A stretch of DNA of 64,000 nt from Costus lasius (lineage: Eukaryota > Streptophyta > Magnoliopsida > Zingiberales > Costaceae): the NCBI GenBank assembly GCA_027563935.2, contig CM050452.1, positions 31,752,850 through 31,816,849 of the forward strand. Direction: 5' to 3'. Of this stretch, positions 11,922 to 23,800 are shown piece by piece (within the stretch, counting starts at the first letter, position 1; every line of letters begins with the position of its first letter). A program made the translations under genes and the position numbers. The notes under the pieces are model-generated. The model worked only from the letters and a program-made list of their open reading frames with translations, did no database searches and was not told the origin of the DNA.

Positions 11922-12299
11922 GATAAACATAACGAAATAATGGTCTATATGGGCTGCCCATTAGAGGAGTTCCATTCGGGCGACCCCTTATCCATAAAGA
12001 AAACACACATATATTGTGTATTGTTTGGGGATCGAGTACGAGAAGAAGTAAGTGTAACCTATGTTGCATTCTTAATAGTTTATACCATATAGTTGTTCTC
12101 ATTTATTTATTTTCTTTTGTCGGTTCTTGATTCCTATACCTACCTTCTCGCTAAGATAAGAAAAAAACACATGAGGAAAAAGTTAAATCTAAGTTTCGCT
12201 TACATTTGCACCTTGTTTTTTAGTTTAAATGAAGCTAGCAATTTGGGACAGGTTATCAATATGTGGAACATCTAAATAAGGATACTCTGAAGATAATAA
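11922..12299. other. Unassigned sequence after E1
   Basis: AT-rich DNA with no repeat boundary or conserved coding signal that I can see. It probably belongs to the same degraded transposon as the C48 fragment that follows. The short ORF 12093-12275 has no recognisable motif. Confidence 0.4.
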
Positions 12300-12740
12300 A
12301 TAGAATCATGGTCCTAGTGTGCAACAGTGACCAATGTTGGCTCATGTATATATAAAGGTAAAATAAAACAACAACCCTTTAAAATTCCTTACTGACCCCA
12401 AGGAGAACTGACATTGCTGTCCTAAATAGTGTGGTAAGTTTTTGTTTCATTGAATCAGTTTACTCCAATTGTTCACGGCTAATTGTGATTTAATTATTTA
12501 TTAATGCATATTGAATTATTGAATTCACATATATTGCGCCAAACAAAACATTTGAAGTGTGATGCAGAATGGGATTTATCTAAATACACAACAACATGGG
12601 CTCCAAACTGCCCTTCACAACATGATTCTATTGATTGTGGCATTATTATAAAGAAATATATGGATTGCCTAATTTGTAATAAGCCCATGGATTTTAGTCA
12701 AAATGATATGCCAACGATCCAACGATTAGGGCTATCATAA
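12300..12740 (+). pseudogene. ULP1-like (C48) cysteine protease fragment
   Basis: The ORF at 12504-12740 (78 residues) ends in a stretch resembling the C-terminal part of C48/ULP1 peptidases. It has a Trp-Ala-Pro, then Gln39 (oxyanion position) and Asp-Cys-Gly with Cys45 as nucleophile, followed by a hydrophobic helix and KYMDCL. An upstream stretch (12300-12357) reads like the strand that normally holds the catalytic His-Trp, but has Cys-Trp. It is separated by an intron-like interval and is followed by a stop. Such proteases are commonly carried by plant Mutator-like and CACTA transposons; I see no transposase or terminal inverted repeats, so the parent is undetermined. Non-functional as it stands. 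Confidence 0.6.
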
Positions 12741-13071
12741 GTCTGGAGTTGTTTAGAGGCCAGTTAGAAAGTGAGCTCGGGCAATGACAATGATTTGTAT
12801 TCATTTCTGTAATAATTCTATTTGTGTATGTACATATTATATTTGACTTATGGTAATGTAAAGTTGACAGACAATATTTGTATTCATTGCTATTGATATG
12901 TGGCATTTTATTATTGACAGACAACATTTGTATTCATTTCTGTTGATATATGGTATTTTATTACTAACAGACGATATTTTTATAGTTGATATCAATGATA
13001 TCATAGTTGATATAAACCATATTATGATTGATATTATTCATATTATGGTTGATATCAACTATATATTTGCC

Positions 13072-13715
13072 AGATGACCCTTTCTAGTTAGACTATTTTT
13101 TAGAGTTAATATATGGTTGATATCATCCATAATATAGTTGATATCAATTATAGAGCCAGACGACCCTTTCTAGTTGGATAGTGTTTTTTAGAGTTGATAT
13201 CAACCATATATTTGCTAGACGACAATTTTTGAACAATATTTTTTGGAGTTGATAATATAGTTGATACCATCCATAATATGGTTATAATTAATAACAATTT
13301 ATATAGTTGCCAGACGACCCTTTCTAGTTGGACAGTGTTTTTTAGAGTTGATAATATGGTTGATATCATCCATAATATGGTTGAAATCAACCATATTGAA
13401 TCAAATTATATAGTTGTCAAATGACCCTTTCTAGTTGGATAGTATTTTTTAGAGTTGATATCAACAATATATTTGCCAAACAACCCTTTCTAGTTGGACA
13501 GTGTTTTCTAGAGTTGATAAGATGGTTGATATCATTCATAATATAGTTGATTTCAACCATAATCAACCATATAGTTGCCAGATGACCCTTTCTAGTTGCA
13601 TAGTATTTTTTAGAGTTGATATCAACCATCCATAATATGGTTGAATAGTTCATATCAACTATATAGTTGTCAGATGACTCTTCTAATTGGATATTATTTT
13701 TTAGAGTTGATATCA
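13072..13715. repeat. AT-rich minisatellite with palindromic core
   Basis: About eight imperfect units carry the anchor AGACGACCCTTTCTAGTT, starting near 13072, 13158, 13217, 13312, 13419, 13478, 13580 and 13672. Intervals are 86, 59, 95, 107, 59, 102 and 92. Between anchors lie TTTTTTAGAGTTGATATCAACC and variants; GTTGATATCAAC is a perfect 12-base palindrome. Short ORFs on the minus strand across it are repeat artefacts. Confidence 0.85.
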
Positions 13716-14679
13716 ACCATATGGTCCCACACTAGCTCTTACAGTCAATTTCAATAGTCAAGTTCATGGTATTTCTCAAATTTCTCAAACCTCCAATGTT
13801 ATTTCACAAAATAGTTGATACATGGGAGATTCACAAAATAGTTAATACATCGGAGATTCACAAAATAGTTGATACATTTTCAAGTTCACGAACTTTACTA
13901 TAAGAACCATGAGATAACCCTTTTGCACGTTCTATGCCCATGGATTGAAAAACTGTTCGCATATCACACATTTTGATTCAAAGTTTAGGCATTATGTGAT
14001 ACCAGAGAAAGGTCCAAAAGAAAAGTTTTTTGAGGAAATAGACGCTCTATGGCAAGCTTATAATCAAAATATTGTCATATCTCTAGATGCGGTGTGGCAA
14101 TATTTAGATTATAAGCTTACCATAGCCTGTCCTTTTTTCTCAAAAAACTAAGCTTTACAGAAGGTTGCATCAAGCCCTTGAGTACAATATTATAAGCTTG
14201 CCATAGCCTATCCCTTTTCGCAAAAACTTGCTAGTAAGCCCAACCATATGCCATAATGCATACACTTTTAGTGGGATTAACCCACTAAAGGTCTGAGCTA
14301 ATTTGGCACCGGAACCTTCACTTCACTTCACCGAGTGTAGGGCACGAATGAGAAGCTCTGCATTGCAAGGTCGGGTTTTACGGTGATGCATCGAAGGCAA
14401 ACCAGTGAATTTTGTAGGTATGTCAACCGTGTGGTATAGGTGCTCATCTGGTCAATTCCAACCCAACACATGTTCAACAACCCATGAGCGTACAGGAGAG
14501 ATGGCATGGATAAATTCGGCTATATCTCATTGCATGCAAATAGACATGCCTATAGATATTGTCTGATAAGAATTCAATTGGTCAGTCAACTAGGAAAAAG
14601 TGTATGAGAACGAAAAATAGGATTGTCATAGTAAAAGTGCTAGATGACGTTTTATTCGATAGTTTTTTATAGTTGTTAT
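13716..14679. other. Unassigned sequence
   Basis: No recognised gene. TATAAGCTT(A/G)CCATAGCCT occurs twice (near 14111 and 14191), suggesting a small duplication. The 68-residue ORF at 13945-14151 has no motif I recognise. Confidence 0.4.
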
Positions 14680-14918
14680 TGTTGGTGTATATGCCCTAAG
14701 ACCTATGGCTGATCTGATATGTGTCACATTCATTTGTGAAAATATATCCTGGCATGGTTGTTGTTGTGCATTTAGTACATCTGCATCATATGTACATTTG
14801 CATATACAATATTCCTAGAGATAGATTTCATCTAGTCTCAAAGGATAATCCCTGGTCAAGTGTCATAGTAGATAAGGGACAGTTGTGATGTAGTTGAGAC
14901 TGTCATACGCACTAGTTG

Positions 14919-17115
14919 TGTAATACTAAAAAAAACACAACAAATGTCTTTATTACAATTACATGTTTTCGACAAACACAATAGATGAGATTTTATCATG
15001 CAAAATTTTATGAAATGTGCTAATACTCTAATAGTACTTGGTAGTACTTGTGAATTTTTGGGTCTTCAATACTAAAGGATGAAAACCTAAAGAAAATGAG
15101 TAATATTATGGAATTAATAAGATGAAAATGAGAAAGAAGAAGACAAGAAAATAATAGGCATTCACCTACAATTATTGACCATGCCAATGCGACCTCATGC
15201 CATTTGATTCACCTCAAGCCTACACCTTATTCTATATGATTAACTTGAGATAAATATAGAGAAAAAAAGGTAAAAATGTAACTTGTTGTTCATGCATGAC
15301 CTGAAGGAAATAATATCTAAGGAAAGGGAAGAAGAAGAAAGGGAGAAACCTCAAGTGGAGAGTGATTTTTGGTTTCTTAGGCAAGTAATCTTTTCTTCTT
15401 TGTGCTTTTGGCCTAGTGTTCAAATATTCCTGAGAAATTTCATTTCATGACCTTGTGATATCACTTATCTTTTGATTGTTTCGAATTTGATTGCTTCGAA
15501 CCTTGCATGAATGGGTTATGATATGATAAACCCACTATGGATGTTCATTTGTTGAAAACCTGACCTTTCTGTACTCTAGTAATCATAACTTTTGATTCAC
15601 TGATCCAAATCATATGAAACCTAGTTCATTTGAAAGAAGACTCAAATATCTTTCTATTGAGTCCAATATTACCTGTTTATATCATACTTATTGAATTTAT
15701 TGATTAAGTTCAATTTGACCTTACAAATCTTTCTTCACTATTTTAGGGATTCCGACCCTTATCTAGTAATTGTGTCATATCATAGTTTTATTACTCTCAC
15801 TATGCACAATGATTATTTTCCATACAACTTAGATATCATAATCTACATTTAGAGACTTTATTCTTATAATTTGGATCAGAAATGGATTTCTAATCATTTT
15901 TGAAATTGTACCTATACATTTGAAAATCTTGAATTTATGTTATGGACCTCTAGATCATAACTTTAGGTCTTTAGCTCCATGTTATACAAAATGTATGTAA
16001 TCATGCTTTACATTCTGAATTTTATATTCTTTGATCACACCAATGCAAACTTATGTAAATGATTTCTCTTGGAAATTATATGGCTACACCTATCCTTTGC
16101 TATTGGAAGTCTATTGTAGCATGATTCAGTTACATTGTCTTACGTGTATGTTTTATTATGATCGAAAGCAATGCTATATTACTGCTAGTGGGAATAACTT
16201 TATGAGCCCCAAAAGGGAAAAGAACTATGAGCCCAGAAATGGGAAAAGGGGGGTAGTTGAGAGCAAAGTGCTACATGGAATAAAGTGCTACATTAGAAAT
16301 AATGGGGGCCACCACTTGAATCCCACTATCTCATTTGAGGAGCCATGAAAGCTCTAGCCGGCATATGTATATTTGTCCCCATGACGAGGGAGGATTATGT
16401 TTCCAGACGTGGAAAGTTTGTGTTATTCTCCACTATGCAATATGAAAAGTATGCTCAAATAGCTTGACTCACTATTATTGTTTCCATTTACCATGGTAAT
16501 ACCATCAAAGCATCTCTTGATTCATGTTATGTGTTATGTCTCCTTTATATCACTTGAATGTTATTCTTAGTACTTTTTCTAGTGTTCCATGTTTAACCAT
16601 CAAGTCACTCATAGATTTTCTTGCAATGATTTTATTCTCACTCATACTATGATGCCATTTGATCTTAAAGTACTTGCTGGGCTTTCTTGCTCAATCTTTG
16701 TATTTCTAACCCTTTTACAGGTTAGCTTATGGGCTACATGTTGTGTGGAAGATAAGTGGATAAATGATGAGGGGAAGTTTTGAGTGTTTTTTGGAAAGGC
16801 ATTATGTATGCATTAAGTAAAGACTAATGTACAACGTGTGTTTTATGAATTTATGTTATCATAGTTTGTATATGAACTTACCAAGGGTGTTCTGGTCTTG
16901 TATGATAAACATGAGTTTCATGATATGAGAAAGATTTCCTTCTTTGAATGAAAGATTGGATTGTTAATTGTTGTCTCCTAGGTGATTGTTATATATGATC
17001 AAGTTTTGATTTTCATGTCGAGCAGGTTTTTATGAATTGATTCTGGGTACATATAGCAAAAATTTTTTTATGATATGAATTTTCATAAATCAAATTATCA
17101 TTTAGGGATGTGACA
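14919..17115 (+). repeat. Solo LTR of a chromovirus-like gypsy element
   Basis: Begins TGTAATAC and ends GATGTGACA, the terminal style of Del/Tekay-type LTRs. It is flanked by AGTTG (14914-14918) and GGTTG (17116-17120), a 5-bp duplication with one mismatch. An internal GGGGGCCACCACTTGAATC near 16304 matches a motif in the second solo LTR (58072). No primer site, PPT or coding region belongs to it. The ORFs inside, such as 16031-16348, are not convincing. Confidence 0.6.
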
Positions 17116-17356
17116 GGTTGAGCAGAGGTTGCTAACGTAGGCATATAGATATATCAAGGGAGATATATTAGACTAGCCCTCTGTGAGGATTTGACTTGGT
17201 GTCATAGGTCAAATCTCATAGTGACAGAGATTCACTTATCCTCGACTTGAGGGCATTGATATCTCTATATGGTGAGAGATATACGTTGATACAACCTAAC
17301 ACTCCACAGTAACAGGGGAGTCATAATGGTTGTCATTGGGTATATCTTGAGCCATA

Positions 17357-19037
17357 TGTTGGGGTATGCCCTTAAGGCTAATGTTTGAGGCCTTGGGTTT
17401 GTATCAGTATCATGTAATAAACTGTTATGTTTATAAAGGCATGGTTATTATTCAGTTAGCTACATTGTCTGCTGCAATATATGTTCTTCTGAATAATGTC
17501 TCAAAGCTGTTCAGCTAGGCTGACAGGCAATAAAGTCCTTAGTCGAGATATCTTGGTGAACATGAGACAGCCTTGATATGATTGAGACTAATATGTGTTC
17601 TAATCTTATAGGATGCTTCGAGCATGGAATAAGATGTAGACTCATGGGTACATGGGATGTACTGGACAGACCCTACTAGGATATTCAATTGCTTGTCACA
17701 ATGTGAATAATCCTTGAATGTAACAAGTGGCACATTTCCTCTGACTTGAGATCACTTGTGTTTTCTAAATGATGATTGTCATTGTTTTGAGATAGTTCAA
17801 TATCATTTGAAACATAATGGTTGTAGACTATCTTGGATGATGAGCTTGAGTCAGGTTAGGGCACTAGTGATAGACATAGGATTACCGTCTCCTTGTTTAA
17901 GGAGTGTGATGTTCTAAAGGGGCCCCCTGGATGAGATGATTGAGAAAGTGTATGGCCATACCCAGGTGACTATGTTCATCTGATCTAATCATGCTCATCA
18001 TATTGGAGTTACAAGCTTGACACGCTTGTCCAATAAGAACATCCAGTGGCAAAGGAAATATGTATGCTTTGTGAGTTGATTCACACTTGTGTTGTTTTTG
18101 GGTGTAGTCTTGGAAGACTCTTTCCTTTATATTGGGAGACAGTGATGTGTTGCTAGATACCCCTCACTGATCGTGATGACGTGAGTTATCGTTACCGACA
18201 TTTAAAGGAAACCCTCAGGGTCGCACAATTTGATGATATGGCTTACTTAAGTCAGATCGTGTGGACTGAATTGTTTGAGTTCAGTTTAAAGGGATTTAAT
18301 CTCTGATTGTAAGTGAGATCTAGTCTGATCATGTTTGATTGATTAGGGCTTCAGATCGGTAAGCTTCGATCGAGAGATTGGATGCTAGATTGGTCAGATC
18401 AGGAGCATCAAGAGATTGACGGTCAGATCAAGAACCTAAGTGTTTATTATGGTCTGGACTGAATGCTTGGCTTATTTGGTTATTGAACCGAACCAAAGTG
18501 AACCGGCTCATGAATGAGCGCATGGTTCAAGGGTGAAGAGAAGTTTGCGCTTGGGGTAAACCCATGGTCGCATGAGTGCATGAACGTTGGAGTGTTTCTA
18601 TTTTTAGAAACCATGACTCCTGAACGTGACATCGCCTCACGTTACTCCTCTCTCACGCCTATTGTCGCTCCTTCCTCTCGTCGCTTGCTCATTCGAGAGT
18701 GCATGTGGTGTTGACGAAAGGAGAAGGAAGTTTTTCGCCAAGCCAAGAAGATCTCATCCCTTCCATACGAGAAGGATACTTGGACGATCCTTGCTAGCAC
18801 AAGGGACGACAAGAAGATGCTATACCTCATCTTGTGTGCGACAATTTGGAGGAGACCTCTCTTGTTCTCTAGCTTCCAAGACGCCATCTAGAAATGGCTA
18901 TGGTATGGTTCTATCACTTCTATACAATCAGTTTTGTTAATCATAATACCATGCAAGATCTAGAAACCCCCTTTCCGCTGCTTTCATTCCCATATGCGCC
19001 TATGAGTTAGGGTTTCGCCCCCTTGTGGGGACCTTCA
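17357..19037 (+). repeat. 5' LTR of E2 (1681 bp)
   Basis: TGTTGGGG...GACCTTCA, followed by the primer site. A CCTTTATATTGGGAGAC block is the TATA candidate. Confidence 0.95.
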
Positions 19038-19039
19038 AA

Positions 19040-19051
19040 TGGTATCAGAGC
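19040..19051 (+). promoter_or_regulatory. Primer binding site of E2
   Basis: TGGTATCAGAGC, complementary to initiator-Met tRNA, two bases after the LTR. Confidence 0.92.
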
Positions 19052-19950
19052 GATGGTTAACGCATGTTTTATGATTGCTTAAGCCCTTTTGTGATCCTTG
19101 TTTGTGAATAACGCTTAGATCTTGATTACATGCGCAAATACATGTTAAGTTGTCATAATCGAAACTTGTATGTTTGTCTTGGCGCATGTATGTTGGCGCA
19201 TTTTAATTGTTGTTGTTTTATCAAAACTATTATAACATGCGTGACTCACTAGATCTAAGGCCTTGCATTAAACCCTTAGACGGGTTATTAGGGTTGAAGT
19301 CACCCCCTAGGTTAGATCCAAAAGTCTAATCAGACCATCTGACAGCCTTGATGGGTTGACCAGGTAGCACCTGTGCGCAAGCACGTGGTGGCTACAGGTC
19401 GGCTGCAGACAGGCGTGTAGTGATGTCTGATTGAGACAACCTATGAACGCACATGAGTTAGGCCCGGGCTCACACCCGCTTGCCAGACCTCATTGTGGTT
19501 GTTCAGCCCTGGCGCATGCATGGTTGACCTTATGGTCGACTCAAGTCAGTTAGGACTTGGTGCATGTAAGGGCAGTGGATCTGACTAGGTTGGATGAGTG
19601 GATCCCTAGTAATGGACCGTTGTAAGGTTGTAGGGCATATAAGCAAAATAAAATTGATGCCCATGGGGTTTTTCAAAAATTTTATTTTAATGACTGGATC
19701 ACATGATGATTGATGCCATGTGTTTGTCTATTTATTCTTATGTGGGCTGCCCATGTTAATTCTGTGCTGTGCTGGGGCCTGCGTGCCTGTATTAATTTTG
19801 TAAATTAATTTTAGATTGTGATCTGCGAATCACATTGCTTTTAATTTATAAAATGTAATTGACCTGCGTGTCAATCTTGTCTAGATAGTTAAATTTGTAA
19901 TTTAATTAGACAAGAGCACAGAGCACACTTGGCAGAGGCGCATGCAGCAG

Positions 19951-19988
19951 TGGCTAGACCAGGTGGGAGGTCCAGGGTTCGACTCTGG
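19951..19988 (+). other. tRNA-like A/B-box block in E2 leader
   Basis: A-box-like TGGCTAGACCAGG (19951-19963) is followed by a T-arm at 19972-19988: stem CCAGG/TCTGG around the loop GTTCGAC. It contains GGTTCGACTCT, one base from the Pol III B-box consensus. Box spacing (25 bases) is shorter than in a tRNA gene, so transcription by Pol III is doubtful. The stem covaries with E0 (C-G here, T-A there at the second pair). Confidence 0.55.
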
Positions 19989-20327
19989 GACCAAGCGCAT
20001 TTACCTGGTGGGCGCACCTGAGCTGCAGATGGCGCTTGGGCCCTAGTTTGGGCCAGATGAGCAGCAAAAGCCCCATGAAGAAAAGCAAGTGAAGACTTAA
20101 GTTCTTAAGGTCTTACTAGGGCTATGGGCTTTTACCACATAAGATTCATGCTTTCTTTTATTGTTTAATAAGTAGAACAGCATGATTTATTTATCTTCTG
20201 CTATCACCATAGGAATTGCATGATAGTGAAGAAGATAAAAGACCGTTAAAATCCAACGCTAAAATATCAAGCTCGTATGCCTTCTGACGCGAAACCACAC
20301 TGTTCTGATTATCGCTGGAGCCGTGTT

Positions 20328-20556
20328 GTACCCACTCAGTGGGCACGTCCATCTATCTTCAGACGGTGCGGGATTACACCTGCGTGTTACAGAGTAGGCA
20401 TTTATCCCTTCTCGTTGCTCAGCATAGCACGTGGTGGTCCAGGGAGTAGGTCGGGTCAGCTTGACCATGTAGGCTACATATGTGGAGCATATGGGTAGCA
20501 CATGGGGGCAGCCATCTGTGGGGTCAGAGATTGTGTTGTACCAACTCAGTTGGCAC
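20328..20556 (+). other. Paired leader palindromes of E2
   Basis: CCCACT/AGTGGG core at 20328-20346 and CCAACT/AGTTGG core at 20538-20556, 210 bases apart, with the same compensated difference as in E1, E3 and E4. Confidence 0.6.
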
Positions 20557-20862
20557 AGTCTGCTGGACTGCCCAGATGAAGGGGAATCGCACGGGTTGGC
20601 GATTGGCTGGGACAGCCTACCAGAGATTAGTGCTTGTACTCTCTGTGCATCTTATCTCGCCTGAGCGGGACGCGGAGACCAAGTATGAAATCTGGATCCC
20701 ATCTCACTAAAAGAGTGTTTACTCTTTCGGACTGTTTAATGGATTTTTCAGTCAGATAAAATAGTGAGAAAAAGAATCTTTCTTAAGTCCTGATTGATTC
20801 TTAACATTGATACTGACCTTGCTGTTCTTGCATTGTTGTAGATACCTGCAGCAACGAACACC

Positions 20863-23800
20863 ATGAACTTCAATGTGCGATCCCTACTGGAAAGGGAGAA
20901 GTTTGCTGGGCCGAACTTCTCTGACTGGTTTGGACACCTTAAGATTGTTCTTAAGGCAGAGAGGAAACTGTATGTCCTCGAGACGGCTATACCGCCTCAG
21001 CCCGCTCCGAACGCCGCAAGGGCGGTTCGGGAAGCCTATGAAAAGCACGTCAATGATAGCATTGATGTCGCTTGCCTGATGTTAGCGTCTATGACGCCAC
21101 CGCTGCAGCGTCAGCATGAGGATATGTCGGCTATAGAGATTATAGCGAACCTCAAGATGCTGTATGCTGCACAGGCGAGGACAGAACGCTATAATTTGAC
21201 AAAGCTATTCTTTCAGAGCAAACTGGCTGAAGGGAGCCCAGTGGGAGCTCACGTGCTCAAGATGATTGGGCACAAGGAGGCTCTAGAGAAACTGGGGCAT
21301 ACCATCAATCAGGAGCTTGCTGTAGATATTATTCTGCAGTCTCTCCCGCCCTCTTTCGATGCGTTCATTATTAATTTTAATATGAACAAAATCGATTGTA
21401 CTCCGACAGAGCTGCTGAATATGCTCCTCACTACTGAGGAGACTCTGAAGGGAAAGCCTTCGACCTCTGTCTTAATGGTTCCTTCCAGGAACAAGAAGAA
21501 GGGGAAGAAGGGCAAAGCCCCTGTCAAGAGCTACAGCAAGGCTCTGAAGCAGAAGGTGAAGCGGTCCAAGGAATACAGGTGTTTCCACTGTGGCCAGCTG
21601 GGTCACTGGAAAAAGGACTGTAAAGCGCTCCAAGGAGATAAGAGGGGAAGCTTCGCTTCTGGCTCAGGTATTTATGTGACTGAGGTCATGTTTTCTTCTT
21701 CTATATCATGGGTGTTGGACACTGCATGTGGAGTTCACATTTGTTCAAATGTGCAGGAACTCAAGAGAAGAAGACAGGTGGGACAGCATGAGGTGGACCT
21801 ACGCGTTGGAAACGGGGCACGGGTTGCTGCTGTTGCTGTAGGAGACTATTTCATTTCTTTACCATCTGGAATTGTATTGGAACTAGACAATTGTTATTTT
21901 GTTCCCAGTATTACTAAAAATATTATCTCCATTCCTGCTCTTGTCAGGAAGGGATTTTCCTTTGAATGCAACATTTCAAAGTGTGTTTTATCTTTTGATA
22001 ATATTGTTTATGCAACTGGTTCAATTAACAATGGGTTACACATGTTGGACATGGAATGTTCTATACAAAATATTGATAATAAGAAAGCCAAGTATGCTGA
22101 TGACAGCACCTTGTTATGGCATAGTCGTTTAGGCCATATTAACGAGAAACGCATTAAGCGGTTGCATGATCATGGACTGCTGGGATCATTCTCCTATAAG
22201 GAGATTGATACATGCAAAGCCTGTTTGATGGGTAAAATGACGAAGTCACCTTTTCCTCACAAAGGTCAAAGGGCTTCAGGTTTACTTGACCTTATACACA
22301 GTGATGTGTGTGGGCCATTTAGTAAACATGCCAGAGGTGGCTATCAGTACTTCATTACCTTTACTGATGATTTCAATAGGTATGGGTATGTCTATTTAAT
22401 GAGACATAAAAGTGAATCTTTTGACAAGTTCAAAGAGTTCAAGAATGAAGTACAAAATCAGCTAGGCCGAAATATCAAGGCACTTCGCTCAGATCGAGGT
22501 GGAGAATACCTAAGTCATGCGTTTACTGACTATTTAAAGGAGTGTGGGATTATCTCACAGCTCACTCCGCCAGGAACACCGCAATGGAATGGTGTGTCCG
22601 AGAGGAGAAATAGAACGTTACTTGATATGGTTCGTTCTATGATGAGTCAGGCTACTCTATCTTACTCCTTTTGGGGTTTTGCACTGGAAACAGCTGCAAA
22701 AGTACTAAACCGAGTGCCATCCAAGGCCGTTTCAAAAACGCCATATGAATTATGGTATGGGAAACAGCCGAGCTTGACATTTATCAAGATCTGGGGCTGC
22801 GAGGCTTATGTCAAAAAGCTCGCCTCTGGGAAACTAGAGAGCAGATCTGACAAATGCATCTTTGTCGGTTACCCTAAGGAAACTAAGGGTTATTATTTCT
22901 ACGATCCCAAAGAGAACAAGGTTTTTGTTGCTCGGATGGCCATATTTCTTGAGAAGGAGTTTCTTCTGCAAGAGGCCAGTGGGAGAGAAATAAAGCTGGA
23001 TGAGAATCCAGAGGAAGGACAAAGTGATCAAGCAGAGTTGGATGAGCCTGAGCCGGTAGAACAGGTTATTGAACAACCTGAGGCTCAGATATCACGGGAA
23101 CCGCGAAGATCGGGAAGGATCCGTCGACAGCCTGAGCGCTATGACGGAGTCTACATCATTGATAATGATGAACCCCTCACTTATGCGGATGCGGTCAGTG
23201 GACCGGAGTCAGCGAGATGGCTTGAAGCTATGCGCGCCGAGATGGACTCCATGTCAGATAACCAAGTTTGGGATTTGGTTGATCCGCCTCCGGGAGTAAT
23301 CCCTATAGGCTGTAAATGGATCTTCAAGAAGAAGATTGACATGGATGGTAACGTAGTTACTTATAAAGGAAGGCTTGTTGCGAAAGGTTTCAAACAAATC
23401 TACGGGATAGATTATGATGAAACTTTCTCACCTGTAGCCATGTTTAAGTCTATTCGGATTCTTTTCGCGATAGCTGCATATTATGATTATGAGATCTGGC
23501 AAATGGATGTGAAAACAGCTTTCCTTAATGGAAATCTGGATGAGGATGTGTACATGTCACAACCTGAGGGTTTCACTGATCCATTAGATCGTCATAAGAT
23601 ATGCAAGTTAAAAAGGTCTATTTATGGACTTAAGCAAGCATCAAGAAGCTGGAACATTCGTTTTGATGAATCAGTCACTGAATTTGGTTTCATCAAGAAC
23701 GAGGATGACCCGTGTGTATATAAGAGGTTTAGTGGGAGCGTGATTACTTTCCTAGTCCTCTACGTCGATGATATCTTGATCATTGGAAATGACATTCCTG

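Larger units (their letters stand above)
19052..20862 (+). other. E2 untranslated leader
   Basis: 1.8 kb leader. It contains the tRNA-like block (19951-19988), the two palindromes (20328-20346 and 20538-20556), the AAAGAGT/ACTCTTT hairpin (20710-20727) and a CATTGTTGTAG acceptor-like sequence ending at 20841. ORFs here (20277-20498, 20480-20710) are only partly open in other copies and are not supported. Confidence 0.75.

Noticed and set aside
13072..13715. CRISPR-like array
   Set aside because: Repeats are imperfect, AT-rich and irregularly spaced, with spacers made of the same motifs; eukaryotic minisatellite.
18626..18940. 104-residue ORF in E2 LTR (and 26034-26348)
   Set aside because: Duplicated LTR sequence with an opposing ORF of similar size; not conserved in related LTRs.
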